64,000 nt of DNA from Arthrobacter pascens (GCF_017052465.1 NZ_JAFHKT010000114.1:1-64000), one strand, 5' to 3'. Numbered from the stretch's first letter, positions 26,161-35,774 are shown. Notes: generated by a model from the letters alone, not told the origin. Program-made: numbers and translations.

Positions 26161-28668
26161 TCATTCGGCGACGACGTCCTCCGGATTCTTGTCCAGGCGC
26201 CAGCCGCGCCACACGGGATGCCTGAGCTTTCCGCTGCCGGTCCATTCCCCGAACGTCACTTCGCCCACGAGATCCGGCGCGATCCAGCGGGCGCCGGCGG
26301 CGTCGAGGGCCGGCACGTCATTGAAGGGCGAGCTCTTCCGGGCCAGCCGGTCCATGGTCTGGCGCAGTTCCCGGAGCTCCTGCATGCTGAAGCCGCTGCC
26401 CACGCGGCCAACATACCGAAGCTTCTTGCCCTCCGGCAGTCCCAGCAGCAGCGCCCCCACGGTGTCGGACCGCTCGCCCTTTCCGGGCCGCCAGCCGCCC
26501 ACCACTACTTCCTGGGTCTGTTCGATCTTGAGCTTGATCCACGACCGGCTCCGTTGTCCGCTGACGTACCGGCTGTCGACGCGTTTCGCCATCACGCCTT
26601 CCAGGCCTAGTTCCCGCGCGCTTTCCAGGATGTGTTCCACCCGCTCGTCCAGTGTTTCCGACAGCTGCACCGGGCAATCCGACGGGCGGTAGAAGTCAAC
26701 GAGCCGTTGCCTGCGTTCCTGGGCAGGGCGCCGGCGCAGGTCTTCGCCGGCCTCGGCCAGCAGGTCAAACAGCATCAGCCGCACGGGAATGGCTGCGCGG
26801 GCCTTCTTTACATCGCCCGGCCTGGTCAGTTTCATCCGGCCCTGGAGGAGTCCGAAGTCGGGCCTGCCGCGGGGCCCGACGGCGATGATCTCGCCGTCCG
26901 CGATGAAGTCCTGCGGCGGCCAGCAGCCACGGTCGGTCAGTTCGGGGTAGCTGGCGGACATGTCGTTGCCGTTGCGGCTGAGGAGCCGGACCTTCTCCCC
27001 GTCCGCAACCACCAGGGCGCGGATCCCGTCCCATTTGAGTTCGAAAAACCAGTCGCTGCCGTGGAGATCCGCCGGTGTCCCGGCGGTCGCCAACATCGGG
27101 GTGGGGTCCTCGACCATGGTGTTCCGGCCTGCGGCGGTGCCTGTGCCGGTATCCCTGGGCGGGGACGCGGCCGGCGACGCCGCCGCTTTGGGCGTTGGGG
27201 GAGTGCCGCGCCTGCCCCTTATGCCATGCGCCTTGTCCATTAGGTGGATGAGCCATTGTCCCTGCCCGCCCTCGCCCTCCCCGGTGTGGATCAGGGCGAA
27301 TTTCCTGGTGCCGCCGAGGCCGCCGCCCTCCTGGCCTGTAAGCGTGGCGATCACTTCCTTGCCGTTGACCCACTTTTCCAGCTCGTAGACGCCTTTGTCC
27401 CAGATGCTGACGGTGCCGGCGCCGTATTGGCCCTTGGGGATGGTGCCTTCGAAATCGGCGTAGTCCATCGGATGGTCCTCGGTCTGGACGGCCAGGTGGT
27501 TCTTGGACCCTGTCTCCGGTACGCCCTTCGGCAGCGCCCATGAGACCAGCACGCCGTCGTGCTCAAGCCGGAAATCGTAGTGGAGCCTGCTGGCGTGGTG
27601 CTCCTGGATCACGAAGATTTCCTGTGCATCGTTGGTTTCGGCGCTGAGGTGTTCTTCAGCGGTGAACGGCTCCGGCGTCTCGTCCTGGTCCCGGAGCGAC
27701 CGGTATTTATGCAGCCGGGGGTCCTCGTGGCCGCCGCGGCGGCGGTGCGCGCCGGAGTCCGCAGCGTGGGCCCGTCCGCTGATCTCGTCGACGACGGCGA
27801 ACGGGTCTTTGCCGCTCTCGACCCTGCGCATGACTTCCTCATAAGCCAGGTGCCGGAGGGAGGAGGACGTCAGCTCCCGCCACGTTCGCGGGGCCGCCAC
27901 GGTGGGCCTCAGCCGGCCACGCAGCGAATAGGGAACGATTGTGGTCTTGGCGGCATTGTTCTGGCTCCAGTCGACGAGGACCTTGCCCGTCCTCAGCGAC
28001 TTCTTCATGTCGCTGACGGCCAGGTCCGGATGGTCGGCCTCAAGGGCCCGGGCCAGCTCGTGCGCGAAGTCGGAAACCTGGTCGGAGGACTGCGTGCCGT
28101 CCAGTCCGGCGTACAGGTGGATGCCTTTGCTGCCGCTGGTCACCGGCACCGGGTCGAGCCCCACGTCCTTCAGGATGGCACGGGCCAGCCTGGCCACTTC
28201 AGCGCATTCCTGCAGCCCTGCCCCTTCTCCAGGATCCAGGTCAAGCACGAGCCGGTCCGGGGACAGGGCGTTGCCATGGGAGTCCACGCGCCATTGCGGG
28301 ACGTGGATCTCCAGCGAGGCAATCTGCGCCAGCCAGGTCAGCGTCGCGGCGTCGTTCACCAGCGGATAGTAGTTGGTGCTGGTCTTGTGCGTGATGGCGG
28401 CGCGGGGAACCCAGCCGGGGGTGGAGTGGTCAAGGTTCTTTTGGAAGAACATCTGCCCGGGCTCGTCCACAGTCCCGACGCCGTGGACCCACCGCTTGCG
28501 GGTCGCCGGCCGGTCGGCGGCGGCCGGGATGAGGACCGGCGCCACCGCAGCGTAGTAGGCCAGCACGTCAGCCTTGGTGGTGCCCGTGGCGGGATAGAGC
28601 ACCTTGTCCAGGTTTGTCAGTGTCAGCTCACGGCCGGCGACCCGGACACGTTCCTTACCTCCGGCCAA
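26161..28668 (-). CDS. ligD: Multifunctional ATP-dependent DNA ligase LigD (POL-PE-LIG)
   Basis: 835 residues, domain order as in mycobacteria. Residues 1-300: primase-polymerase, with the metal Asp pair D143/D145 in LVLDLDPG and the HLYAG segment. Residues 345-490: 3'-phosphoesterase, with QEHHASRLHYDFRLEHDG. Residues 525-835: ATP-dependent ligase with the adenylated Lys545 in FFELKWDGIRA. TTG 28668 is preceded by GGAGGTG at a 7-base spacing. LigD fills, trims and seals broken ends brought together by Ku, encoded divergently at 28709. A Pro/Ala/Thr-rich linker (490-520) separates PE and LIG. Confidence 0.95.
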   Translation of the reverse strand: MAGGKERVRVAGRELTLTNLDKVLYPATGTTKADVLAYYAAVAPVLIPAAADRPATRKRWVHGVGTVDEPGQMFFQKNLDHSTPGWVPRAAITHKTSTNYYPLVNDAATLTWLAQIASLEIHVPQWRVDSHGNALSPDRLVLDLDPGEGAGLQECAEVARLARAILKDVGLDPVPVTSGSKGIHLYAGLDGTQSSDQVSDFAHELARALEADHPDLAVSDMKKSLRTGKVLVDWSQNNAAKTTIVPYSLRGRLRPTVAAPRTWRELTSSSLRHLAYEEVMRRVESGKDPFAVVDEISGRAHAADSGAHRRRGGHEDPRLHKYRSLRDQDETPEPFTAEEHLSAETNDAQEIFVIQEHHASRLHYDFRLEHDGVLVSWALPKGVPETGSKNHLAVQTEDHPMDYADFEGTIPKGQYGAGTVSIWDKGVYELEKWVNGKEVIATLTGQEGGGLGGTRKFALIHTGEGEGGQGQWLIHLMDKAHGIRGRRGTPPTPKAAASPAASPPRDTGTGTAAGRNTMVEDPTPMLATAGTPADLHGSDWFFELKWDGIRALVVADGEKVRLLSRNGNDMSASYPELTDRGCWPPQDFIADGEIIAVGPRGRPDFGLLQGRMKLTRPGDVKKARAAIPVRLMLFDLLAEAGEDLRRRPAQERRQRLVDFYRPSDCPVQLSETLDERVEHILESARELGLEGVMAKRVDSRYVSGQRSRSWIKLKIEQTQEVVVGGWRPGKGERSDTVGALLLGLPEGKKLRYVGRVGSGFSMQELRELRQTMDRLARKSSPFNDVPALDAAGARWIAPDLVGEVTFGEWTGSGKLRHPVWRGWRLDKNPEDVVAE

Positions 28669-28708
28669 GGGGCTTCACCTCCGGGGCAGGGTGATGTTCA
28701 CTTGTCTC

Positions 28709-29857
28709 ATGAGAGCCATCTGGAAAGGTGCCATTGCATTCGGGCTGGTCAACGTCCCCGTCAAGGTATACAGCGCCACCGAGGACCACGACATCAGCCT
28801 CCATCAGGTGCATAACTCCGATGGCGGCCGGATCCGCTACCAGCGACGCTGCGAGGTGTGCAGCAAGGTGGTGGATTATGCGGACATCGAGAAAGCCTAT
28901 GAGGACGACGGCCGGACGGTGATCCTTTCCCGCGAGGAGCTCAAGTCCATTCCGGCAGAAAACAGCCACGAGATTGAAGTGGTTCAGTTCGTGCCGTCCG
29001 AGCAGCTCGATCCCATCATGTTCGAGAAAAGCTACTATCTGGAGCCTGACTCCAAGTCGCCCAAGGCCTATATGCTGCTGCGCCGGGCGCTCGAGGACAC
29101 CGACCGGGTGGCGATCGTGCAGTTTGCGCTGCGGGACAAGACCCGCCTGGGTGCCCTGCGGATCCGGGACGACGTCCTGATGCTGCAGGCGCTGCTGTGG
29201 GCGGACGAGGTGCGTGAGGCGGAATTCCCTGCCCTGGATACGTCCATCCGGATCTCCGCCCAGGAACGCGAGATGTCCGCAGCGCTGGTGGAGTCCATGG
29301 CTTCCGATTTCGAGCCGGAGCAGTTCACGGACGACTACCAGACCCAGTTGCGCCAGCTGATCGAGGCCAAGCTGGAGAAGGGCGATGCCCTGGACACGGA
29401 AGAGACCTTCGGTGCCGAGGCCGCTGCATCGGGCACCGGCGAAGTGATCGACCTGATGGAGGCGCTCAAGCGAAGCCTGGACCGGAAACGCGGAGCCGGC
29501 GGGCGGGCAGCCGGCGACTCTGACGCATCTGAATCCGGGGGCGACTCTGAATCCGAGGGCGACGACGCCGAGGAGGCGGGGAAGGCCAAGCCGGCGTCCG
29601 GCCGGGCCAGGTCCGGCAGGAGCGCAGCAGCCAAGACGGACAGCTCCAAGGCCGGAACTGCGAAGACCGGAGGCACCAAGGCCCGAACCGCGAAAAGTGG
29701 ACAGGACGAGGCGTCCTCCTCTGAGGCCAAGACCCCCGTCAAGAGCGGGGCACGGTCCACTCCCAAGCCGGCCGCCAAGACCACGGCCACCAAGAGCACG
29801 GCCGCCAAGGCCACCGCGTCGAAGACCACCACCACTAGGGCAAGGAAGGGCGCCTGA
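28709..29857 (+). CDS. ku: Ku homodimeric DNA-end-binding protein
   Basis: 382 residues. The conserved start MRAIWKGAIAFGLVNVPVKV is at ATG 28709; an ATG at 28694 adds five residues and sits closer to GGGGCAGG. The core (to about residue 255) has the Ku fold with YYLEPDSKSPKAYMLLRRAL and the LigD-contact region. The C-terminal 120 residues are low complexity, first acidic Ser/Asp/Glu and then Lys/Ala/Thr repeats like histone H1, known in other actinobacterial Ku proteins to aid DNA binding. With LigD it forms the two-component NHEJ system. Confidence 0.94.
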   Translation: MRAIWKGAIAFGLVNVPVKVYSATEDHDISLHQVHNSDGGRIRYQRRCEVCSKVVDYADIEKAYEDDGRTVILSREELKSIPAENSHEIEVVQFVPSEQLDPIMFEKSYYLEPDSKSPKAYMLLRRALEDTDRVAIVQFALRDKTRLGALRIRDDVLMLQALLWADEVREAEFPALDTSIRISAQEREMSAALVESMASDFEPEQFTDDYQTQLRQLIEAKLEKGDALDTEETFGAEAAASGTGEVIDLMEALKRSLDRKRGAGGRAAGDSDASESGGDSESEGDDAEEAGKAKPASGRARSGRSAAAKTDSSKAGTAKTGGTKARTAKSGQDEASSSEAKTPVKSGARSTPKPAAKTTATKSTAAKATASKTTTTRARKGA

Positions 29858-29897
29858 GAACCCGGGCACCCCGCCCTCCGGTCTCATGAGCGGCCGC

Positions 29898-30164
29898 TCA
29901 GGAGTTTCTGAGCGCAGAAATGAGTTCGCTCTTCTTTTTGCCTGAGTAGCCCTTGAGGCCGATCTCCTTGGCTTTGGCCTTCAACTGGTCCACCGTCCAG
30001 TCGTCGTAGTCACCGGCTTTGCCGCCCTTGCGGCCGACTGCGGACCTGCCCTTCTGTGCGGCCGCGTTCGAGATGCGGGCCGCCTTCTGCTTTGAGGCGC
30101 CCTCATCACGAAGCTCTTCGTAGAGTTTGGGATCCTTCAGGCTGGGATTCTTATTCTCGGGCAT
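29898..30164 (-). CDS. Small Rho-N/SAP-like domain protein
   Basis: 88 residues. The C-terminus WTVDQLKAKAKEIGLKGYSG then KKKSELISAL is a typical Rho termination factor N-terminal/SAP-like helix-extended-helix motif that binds nucleic acid. The N-terminus (LYEELRDEGASKQKAARISN) is a conserved helical lead found in DUF7218-type proteins. GGAGGGAACG precedes ATG 30164. Proximity to ku/ligD hints at a DNA-related job, but it is not in their operon. Confidence 0.82.
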   Translation of the reverse strand: MPENKNPSLKDPKLYEELRDEGASKQKAARISNAAAQKGRSAVGRKGGKAGDYDDWTVDQLKAKAKEIGLKGYSGKKKSELISALRNS

Positions 30165-30203
30165 CGTTCCCTCCAGGACTGTATCTCTCTTGCCGGTATT
30201 GCC

Positions 30204-30674
30204 CTACGGGGCGTCTACCTCCCCGCGGTCAACGGACGCCCGCCAGGCGCCGGTTTCGATGCCGCGGGACTCGATGAACTCCTTGAAGCGCAGCAGGTCG
30301 GACTCGACCTGGGTTTCATCGACGTGTGCGGCGGCAGCTGTCCTCTCCAGGAGGCCCTCCGGCTCCCATTCGAGCTCCACGTTGACCCGGCAGAGATCCG
30401 CTCCGAGGCCTTCGAAGGTGACCCGCCCGGCGTTGCGGGGCTTGTCCTTGCTGACCCACGCTATGCACGTGTCCGGCGTCTGCTCCAGGATCTGCGCGTC
30501 ATACTCCCGCTTGATGCCGGCCACCTTGGTGCGGAAATGCAGCGACGTCTCATCGATCTGCTCGACGGATTCCACCCCCTTCATGAATTGGGGAAAGGAT
30601 TCGAACTGCGTCCACTGGTTGTAGGCCGTGCTGACCGGAACCTGGACCTCAATGCTTTCGTGCAGGGTTGCCAC
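30204..30674 (-). CDS. SRPBCC/START-like cyclase-dehydrase family protein
   Basis: 156 residues from GTG 30674, which has AAGGAGGAA 7 bases upstream; the open frame continues upward without support. The sequence ESIEVQVPVSTAYNQWTQFE, then SFPQFMKGVESVEQIDETSL and a terminal helix (VESDLLRFKEFIESRG) is the helix-grip ligand-binding fold. The ligand is unknown. A TAAGTTTGCTTA element of the window-wide palindrome type lies about 115 bases upstream. Confidence 0.85.
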   Translation of the reverse strand: MATLHESIEVQVPVSTAYNQWTQFESFPQFMKGVESVEQIDETSLHFRTKVAGIKREYDAQILEQTPDTCIAWVSKDKPRNAGRVTFEGLGADLCRVNVELEWEPEGLLERTAAAAHVDETQVESDLLRFKEFIESRGIETGAWRASVDRGEVDAP

Positions 30675-30789
30675 TCTGTCTTCCTCCTTCAGCCCGGGGT
30701 CTCCGGTGTTTTGGAACGGCTGTGCGGTATGGAACGGCGGGGCCACAGTTCAAAGCTAGTGGGGCCGAGGAGCAAAAACAAGAAACTAG

Positions 30790-30801
30790 TAAGTTTGCTT
30801 A
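30790..30801. promoter_or_regulatory. TAAG/CTTA palindrome upstream of the SRPBCC gene
   Basis: TAAGTTTGCTTA keeps both TAAG and CTTA arms of the recurring palindrome but with TTTG in place of CATG, and TAG precedes it as in the best copy at 61050. It is the weakest member of the set. Confidence 0.35.
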
Positions 30802-30950
30802 GCAAGCGATGTTCAAGCGGTGTTCAAGCTGTGTTCAGTGGGGTGTTCCGGGCCGGAACAAGTCCGGAAACGGCAGCGGCCGGCCCCTGCCCAGTCTCCG
30901 CTCTATCGGGAAGCTGTGCAGGGGCCGGCCGCTATGAGGCTGCCAGCGCC

Positions 30951-31229
30951 CTATTCGGCGTCGTGGTCCGTCTCAAGGATCTGGACCAGACGGTCGAGGG
31001 CGGCATCCGCACCGTCGCCGTCTGCCCGGAGCACCACAACGTCGCCGTGCGATGCGCCGAGGCTCATCAGGGACAGGATGCTGGCGGCGTCCATGGCTTC
31101 GTCTGCCGGCTCACCTTCGCGGGCGATGGTGATGTCGAGGTCAAACTCGCCGGCGGCCTCGGCGAAGATCGCGGCCGGGCGTGCGTGCAGGCCCACTCGG
31201 CTGGCGACGGTTGCGGTACGTTCGGACAT
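30951..31229 (-). CDS. ptsH: PTS phosphocarrier protein HPr
   Basis: 92 residues from ATG 31229 with AAGGAG upstream. The phosphorylated His15 is in SRVGLHARPAAIF and the regulatory-serine region is ASILSLMSLGAS (Ser50, equivalent to Ser46 elsewhere). HPr passes phosphate from Enzyme I to the EIIA domain of the transporter encoded just upstream. It is last in the fruR-fruK-fruA-ptsH unit. Enzyme I is not in this window. Confidence 0.95.
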   Translation of the reverse strand: MSERTATVASRVGLHARPAAIFAEAAGEFDLDITIAREGEPADEAMDAASILSLMSLGASHGDVVVLRADGDGADAALDRLVQILETDHDAE

Positions 31230-31281
31230 TTCTGCTCCTTGCAATTGCAGTGCGGGGTTTGGGGTGCTGGAGGCCAGCGGG

Positions 31282-33324
31282 TCAGACAGAAACTGGGACA
31301 GTCTCCACCGTATCAACGGTCTTGCGGGCCGCCCAGCGCTTGAGGGCGAGCACCACGAGGGCGGTGACTACCGTTCCGGCCAGGATGGAGATGATGAACA
31401 TCAGCACGTTGCCGATGGCGAAGAACACGAAGATTCCGCCGTGCGGTGCCTGCGACGTGACGCCGAAGGCCATGGTGAGCGCACCGGTGACCGCGCCGCC
31501 CACCATGCTGGCGGGGATGACGCGCAGCGGATCGGCTGCGGCGAACGGAATGGCTCCCTCGGAGATGAAGGAGGCACCGAGCAGCCAGGCTGCCTTGCCG
31601 TTCTCGCGCTCAGCCAGGCTGAAGAGCTTCTTGTCCAGGACGGTGGCGAGGGCCATGGCGAGCGGCGGCACCATGCCGGCAGCCATGACAGTTGCCATGA
31701 TCTGCCACGGGGCCTGGTTGGTGGCGCTGCCGGCGCTCAGGCCGGCCACAGCGAAGGCGTAGGCGACCTTATTAACCGGTCCGCCAAGGTCGAAGCACAT
31801 CATGAGGCCAAGGATGATCCCGAGGACCACGGCCGAGGCGCCGGTCATGCCGGAGAGCCAGCCGTTCAGGGCAGCGGTGAGGCCTGCGATCGGGCCGCCG
31901 AGAACCATGAACATCAGGCCCGAAGCGACGATGGATGCCAGCAGCGGAATGATGACGACCGGCATCAGTCCGCGCAGCCAGCGCGGTACAGCCCAGGTCC
32001 CGATCAGATGCGCGATGTAGCCGGCGAGCAGGCCGCCGACGATGCCGCCGAGGAAGCCCGCTCCCATGAAGCCGGCCACGGCACCGGAGACGAAGCCCGG
32101 TGCGATGCCCGGCCGGTCCGCAATCGCATAGGCGATGTAGCCGGCCAGGGCCGGGACCAGGAAGCCCATGGACAGGGCGCCGATCTTGAACATCACTGCA
32201 CCGAGGTAGATGGGGAGGCCACCTTCGGGAAGGTTGCCGAAGTTGTTCTCAACAACAACCTTGTCGGCGACCCCGGTGATGTCGTACCCGCCCAGCAGGA
32301 AGCCCAGGGCGATCAGCAGGCCACCGCCGGCAACGAACGGAATCATGTAGCTGACGCCGGTCAGCAGGGCCCTCTTCAGCTTCTGGCCGATGTGCTCGCC
32401 CTTTTCGGCGGCTTCCTGCTCTGCCTGCTCTTCGGCGCCGAAGTGCGGAACGCGGCGGGCGTTCGGGTTGTCCGCGGCGTCCAGTGCTTCCTGCACCATC
32501 TTGGCGGGCTCGTCGATGCCACGTTTGACCGGGGCGTTGATGACGGGCTTGCCGGCAAACCGCTCCTTGCCGCGCACGTCAACGTCAACGGCGAAGATCA
32601 CGGCGTCGGCGGCTGCGATGACGGCCGGGTCCAAGGGCTTGGCGCCCGAGGAACCCTGGGTTTCCACCTGCAGGTCTACGCCCACTTCCTGCGCTGCTGC
32701 GACGAGGGAGTCGGCCGCCATGTAGGTGTGGGCGATGCCGGTGGGGCACGCGGTGACGGCCACCAGGCGCTTGGGGCCGCCCTTGGTGCCGGCAGCCTGC
32801 GGTGCCGGAGTGGCTGAGGCGTTTGCAGTACTGGAGCCTGCGGCGGCGGCAGCATGCGCTGCCGGCTTGTCAGCCAGGGCACCCTCAACGAGTTCGACGA
32901 TTTCCGCCTCCGAGGATGCGGAGCGCAGTGCGCCGGTGAAGTCCTTCTTGATCAGGGACCTGGCGAGCTTGGACAGGAGCTTGAGGTGCTCCTGGTCCGC
33001 GCCGGACGGTGCGGCGATGAAGAAAATCAGGTCGGCGGGGCCGTCCTTCGCGCCGAAGTCGACGGGCTGGGAGAGCCGAGCCATGGCCAGCGTGGGTTCG
33101 GTCACCGCTGCCGAGCGGCAGTGCGGGATGGCGATGCCGCCGGGCACGCCCGTGGCGGTCTTCTGCTCGCGGGCGAAGGCGTCGGTAAAGAGGCCTTCGA
33201 CTTCGCTGGCGCGGCCAACGGCCGCAACCCGGCCTGCAAGGTGCCGGATCACGTCCTCGGGCGAATTGCCCAGGTTCTGGTCGAGCTCGACCAGGTCGGT
33301 GGTGATGAGCTGAGTCACTGTCAA
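31282..33324 (-). CDS. fruA: PTS fructose transporter, fused EIIABC
   Basis: 680 residues. EIIA (1-150) with phospho-His68 in [10 protein letters not shown]. An Ala/Thr-rich linker (155-180). EIIB-fru with phospho-Cys193 in [23 protein letters not shown] (about 310-660) with several membrane helices starting [20 protein letters not shown]. It imports fructose and releases fructose-1-phosphate. Its ATG overlaps the stop of fruK by 4 bases. Confidence 0.95.
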   Translation of the reverse strand: MTVTQLITTDLVELDQNLGNSPEDVIRHLAGRVAAVGRASEVEGLFTDAFAREQKTATGVPGGIAIPHCRSAAVTEPTLAMARLSQPVDFGAKDGPADLIFFIAAPSGADQEHLKLLSKLARSLIKKDFTGALRSASSEAEIVELVEGALADKPAAHAAAAAGSSTANASATPAPQAAGTKGGPKRLVAVTACPTGIAHTYMAADSLVAAAQEVGVDLQVETQGSSGAKPLDPAVIAAADAVIFAVDVDVRGKERFAGKPVINAPVKRGIDEPAKMVQEALDAADNPNARRVPHFGAEEQAEQEAAEKGEHIGQKLKRALLTGVSYMIPFVAGGGLLIALGFLLGGYDITGVADKVVVENNFGNLPEGGLPIYLGAVMFKIGALSMGFLVPALAGYIAYAIADRPGIAPGFVSGAVAGFMGAGFLGGIVGGLLAGYIAHLIGTWAVPRWLRGLMPVVIIPLLASIVASGLMFMVLGGPIAGLTAALNGWLSGMTGASAVVLGIILGLMMCFDLGGPVNKVAYAFAVAGLSAGSATNQAPWQIMATVMAAGMVPPLAMALATVLDKKLFSLAERENGKAAWLLGASFISEGAIPFAAADPLRVIPASMVGGAVTGALTMAFGVTSQAPHGGIFVFFAIGNVLMFIISILAGTVVTALVVLALKRWAARKTVDTVETVPVSV

Positions 33325-34319
33325 TCCTTCCGGAGGGCCGTGATGGTTACGGCATCGGGGGTGGTTTGGTGGACTGCCGGAACTGTGGAGCCCGGCAGGG
33401 AAGCGGCTGCGGCGCCGTGCGCCACAGCTTGACGGAGGCAGTCAGCCGGGGCGGCGCCCTGGTCTGCGGCGAGCAGATAGCCGGCCAGCGACGAATCGCC
33501 CGCGCCGACCGTACTGACCGCGGTGACCGGCGGATGCGTGGCCAGCCACGCGCCGTCGGCCGTCACAAGGACAGCGCCCTTTGAACCGAGCGTTGCCAAC
33601 ACGGCCCCCACACCGGAACGCACGACGGCGGCGGCGGCTGCCGCGGCAGCCTCCGGATCCGCTTCGAGTTCCTCAGCCGTGCTCACCGAGGCGAAACCTG
33701 CTGCGGCAGCGAGCTCCGCGAGTTCCTCGGCATTGGGTTTGAGCAGGTCCGGTTTCCCGGACACTGCCCCTGTCGCATCGCCGGCGATGGCCGCCGCGAG
33801 CGGCGCCCCGGAGGAGTCGACGGCGATCTGCGGAACGCTGTTTCCAGTGTCCGCGGAACGCAGCCTCCGGGTGACGGTGGCGTAAAAATCGGCGGGAACC
33901 CCGGGTGGGAGCGATCCCGCGAGGACAACCCAGCTGGCACCCTTGGCGCGCTCCAGCAGCAGCCCGATCAGGGCCTCCTGTGCCTCCTCGTCCAGCACCG
34001 GGCCGGGCTCGTTGATCTTGGTGGTGACCCCGCCCGGCTCCGTGAGCGCTACGTTGGTGCGCAGCGGCTCGTGGATGGCCAGGGCCGCGAACGGCACCTT
34101 GGCATCCCGCAGGCCGGCCAGCACCGGATCGGAGTCGCCCCCCGGAAGTACCGCGAGGGTCTCCAGTCCCGACGCCACGAGGGCGCGGGAGACGTTGACT
34201 CCCTTGCCGCCGGACTCCTGGCTCACGGAGACGGCGCGCTGGACTTCGCCGCGTTCGAGAGGCCCGGGAAGCGCCACCGTGCGGTCGAGGCTGGGGTTGG
34301 CTGTGAGGGTGACAATCAT
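33321..34319 (-). CDS. fruK: 1-phosphofructokinase
   Basis: 332 residues. It begins MIVTLTANPSLDRTVALPG, contains SGGKGVNVSRAL (substrate contact) and ends with the PfkB signature VSTVGAGDSSLAGYLLA carrying the catalytic Asp. It converts fructose-1-phosphate to fructose-1,6-bisphosphate. Overlapping ATGA junctions with both fruR and fruA show a single coupled operon. Confidence 0.94.
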   Translation of the reverse strand: MIVTLTANPSLDRTVALPGPLERGEVQRAVSVSQESGGKGVNVSRALVASGLETLAVLPGGDSDPVLAGLRDAKVPFAALAIHEPLRTNVALTEPGGVTTKINEPGPVLDEEAQEALIGLLLERAKGASWVVLAGSLPPGVPADFYATVTRRLRSADTGNSVPQIAVDSSGAPLAAAIAGDATGAVSGKPDLLKPNAEELAELAAAAGFASVSTAEELEADPEAAAAAAAAVVRSGVGAVLATLGSKGAVLVTADGAWLATHPPVTAVSTVGAGDSSLAGYLLAADQGAAPADCLRQAVAHGAAAASLPGSTVPAVHQTTPDAVTITALRKD

Positions 34320-35134
34320 GCGATGACCACCTCCACGCCGGCCTCTGCGAGGGCCGCGGCTAGTTCTCGGCTGGGTTTGCGGTCAGTGATCAATGTGTCC
34401 AGATCTTTCAACGAGGCGAACTGGACGAGCGTTTCCGCGTCCAGCTTGGATGAATCGGCCAGCACCACAATGCGGCGGGCCGAATGGACGAAAGCGGCCT
34501 TGACTGCGGCCTCTTCGGGGTCGGGGGTGCTGAGGCCAAAGCTGGCGTGGATGCCGTTGGTTCCCACGAAGGCAATGTCCGGGCGGAGCTTGTGTGCCGC
34601 GTCCACGGTTGCTTGGCCGACGGCTGCCTTGGTCAGCCCCCGGACCCGGCCGCCGAGGATCTGCAGTGCGATGCCGGGTGTGCTGGCGAGTTTGGCGGCG
34701 ATGGGGACGGCGTGCGTAATGACCACCAGTTCCTGGTCTTTTTCCGCTCCCTTGGCTCCCTTGGAAGCGGCCGAACCGGCATTGCGGCGTGCCAGGATAT
34801 CGGCGAGGACCTCCGTGGTGGATCCGGCGTCGAGGACGATGCTGCTTGAGGGTCCCTGCGGCAGGAAGGCGAGGGCGGCCTCCGCGATGCGGAGCTTCTG
34901 TTCCTGGCGCTGGATGGTCCGTTCCAGGATGCTTTCTTCAGTTGTGCTGAAGCGGTCTGCCGAGACGGCGCCGCCGTGCACGCGCCGGACCGTGCCGGCG
35001 GATTCGAGGGCGGCGAGATCGCGGCGGACCGTTTCGGTGGTGATCCGGAAGCGTTCTGCGAGGTCGGTCACGCTGGCACGGCCGCTGGCTGCAACGAGCC
35101 CTGCGATCTGCTGCTGACGCTCCTCGGCGAACAC
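34316..35134 (-). CDS. fruR: DeoR-family fructose operon regulator
   Basis: 272 residues from GTG 35134 (FAEERQQQIAGLV follows), preceded closely by GGAGGG; a longer frame upstream lacks support. The N-terminal helix-turn-helix is ASVTDLAERFRITTETVRRD and the C-terminal sugar-phosphate sensor domain includes VVLADSSKLDAETLV. As first gene of the fructose operon it probably represses it until fructose-1-phosphate accumulates. Confidence 0.9.
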   Translation of the reverse strand: MFAEERQQQIAGLVAASGRASVTDLAERFRITTETVRRDLAALESAGTVRRVHGGAVSADRFSTTEESILERTIQRQEQKLRIAEAALAFLPQGPSSSIVLDAGSTTEVLADILARRNAGSAASKGAKGAEKDQELVVITHAVPIAAKLASTPGIALQILGGRVRGLTKAAVGQATVDAAHKLRPDIAFVGTNGIHASFGLSTPDPEEAAVKAAFVHSARRIVVLADSSKLDAETLVQFASLKDLDTLITDRKPSRELAAALAEAGVEVVIA

Positions 35135-35146
35135 ATACCCTCCATT

Positions 35147-35333
35147 GCGTAAGTACTGCCCTGCGTTAGTACTGCTAAAACGTCCGGTCATTCCAGATCA
35201 GGGACTGCCAACCAGGGACTCTCATCCAGCGGTTGTCTGCCAGTGACAGTCATTCAGTGACTGTCATCACATGATCTGCAATTACTTGACTTTATCTTCG
35301 TTCATGTTGCTTTGTCAATGAAAAACCAACATG
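35147..35333. promoter_or_regulatory. Repeat-rich control region of the fructose operon
   Basis: Several repeats lie in this spacer. A direct repeat GCGTAAGTACTGCC (35147) / GCGTTAGTACTGCT (35164), 17 bases apart. A direct repeat CAGTGACAGTCAT (35241) / CAGTGACTGTCAT (35255), which also gives the dyad TGACAGT / ACTGTCA. A dyad CATGTTG (35303) / CAACATG (35327). The last two sets fit paired operator sites for the DeoR regulator. The promoter itself was not located with certainty. Confidence 0.5.
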
Positions 35334-35342
35334 AAACCAAAA

Positions 35343-35374
35343 CGCCGGGCCGGACCCGAAGGTCTGGCCCGGCG
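35343..35374 (-). terminator. Terminator hairpin after the DUF6458-type gene
   Basis: CGCCGGGCCGGAC (35343-35355) pairs with GTCTGGCCCGGCG (35362-35374) with one G-T pair and a 6-base loop. AAAAC precedes on the plus strand, giving a T-rich tail when read on the minus strand, about 60 bases after the stop at 35435. Confidence 0.75.
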
Positions 35375-35434
35375 GTCCGGTACTTGAGCTGGAGATTCAC
35401 TGCGGGCCCCATCCCGATGGAAGTGCGATCGGCG

Positions 35435-35692
35435 CTAGAGGCCGCCGTCGCGGCTTTCGTTGCGGGTGATCCGTTCGCCGGTATTGGGGTCCACCACCGA
35501 ACGGGACTCGCTGACGCGGCGGCTCCTTCCCGGGTTCGCCATTACGAGGGATGCGATCAGGCCGATGACGCCGACAGCCATCAGGATGTAGCCGACCAGA
35601 GTCTGGTCAACATTGGGAATGAGTCCCGGGGTGACGGCCCAGGCCAGGATGGCGCCCAGGGCAATGAGGAAAATAGCGGAACCGATTCTCAT
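35435..35692 (-). CDS. DUF6458-type small membrane protein
   Basis: 85 residues from ATG 35692 with AAGGAG upstream. Two hydrophobic helices (GSAIFLIALGAILAWAVTPG and LVGYILMAVGVIGLIASLVM) are followed by a basic, polar tail (VVDPNTGERITRN). The layout matches DUF6458 proteins of actinobacteria; function unknown. A TAAGCATGCTG element of the recurring palindrome type lies about 65-80 bases upstream. Confidence 0.8.
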   Translation of the reverse strand: MRIGSAIFLIALGAILAWAVTPGLIPNVDQTLVGYILMAVGVIGLIASLVMANPGRSRRVSESRSVVDPNTGERITRNESRDGGL

Positions 35693-35754
35693 GACGTGCT
35701 CCTTGCATTGGCGGGCTTCTCGCAACTTGGTAAGTACGGCCTGCCCTGCGCCAC

Positions 35755-35774
35755 TTACTAAGCATGCTGTTAAT
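35755..35774. promoter_or_regulatory. CATG-centred palindrome upstream of the DUF6458-type gene
   Basis: TTACTAAGCATGCTGTTAAT carries the AGCATGCT core and TAAG/TTA arms, with one extra base in the right arm. It lies between the DUF6458-type gene and the divergent esterase at 35864. Confidence 0.45.

Noticed and set aside
30820..32817. Plus-strand frame of 665 codons opposite the fructose PTS genes
   Set aside because: A shadow: the minus strand encodes EIIABC with intact active-site residues.
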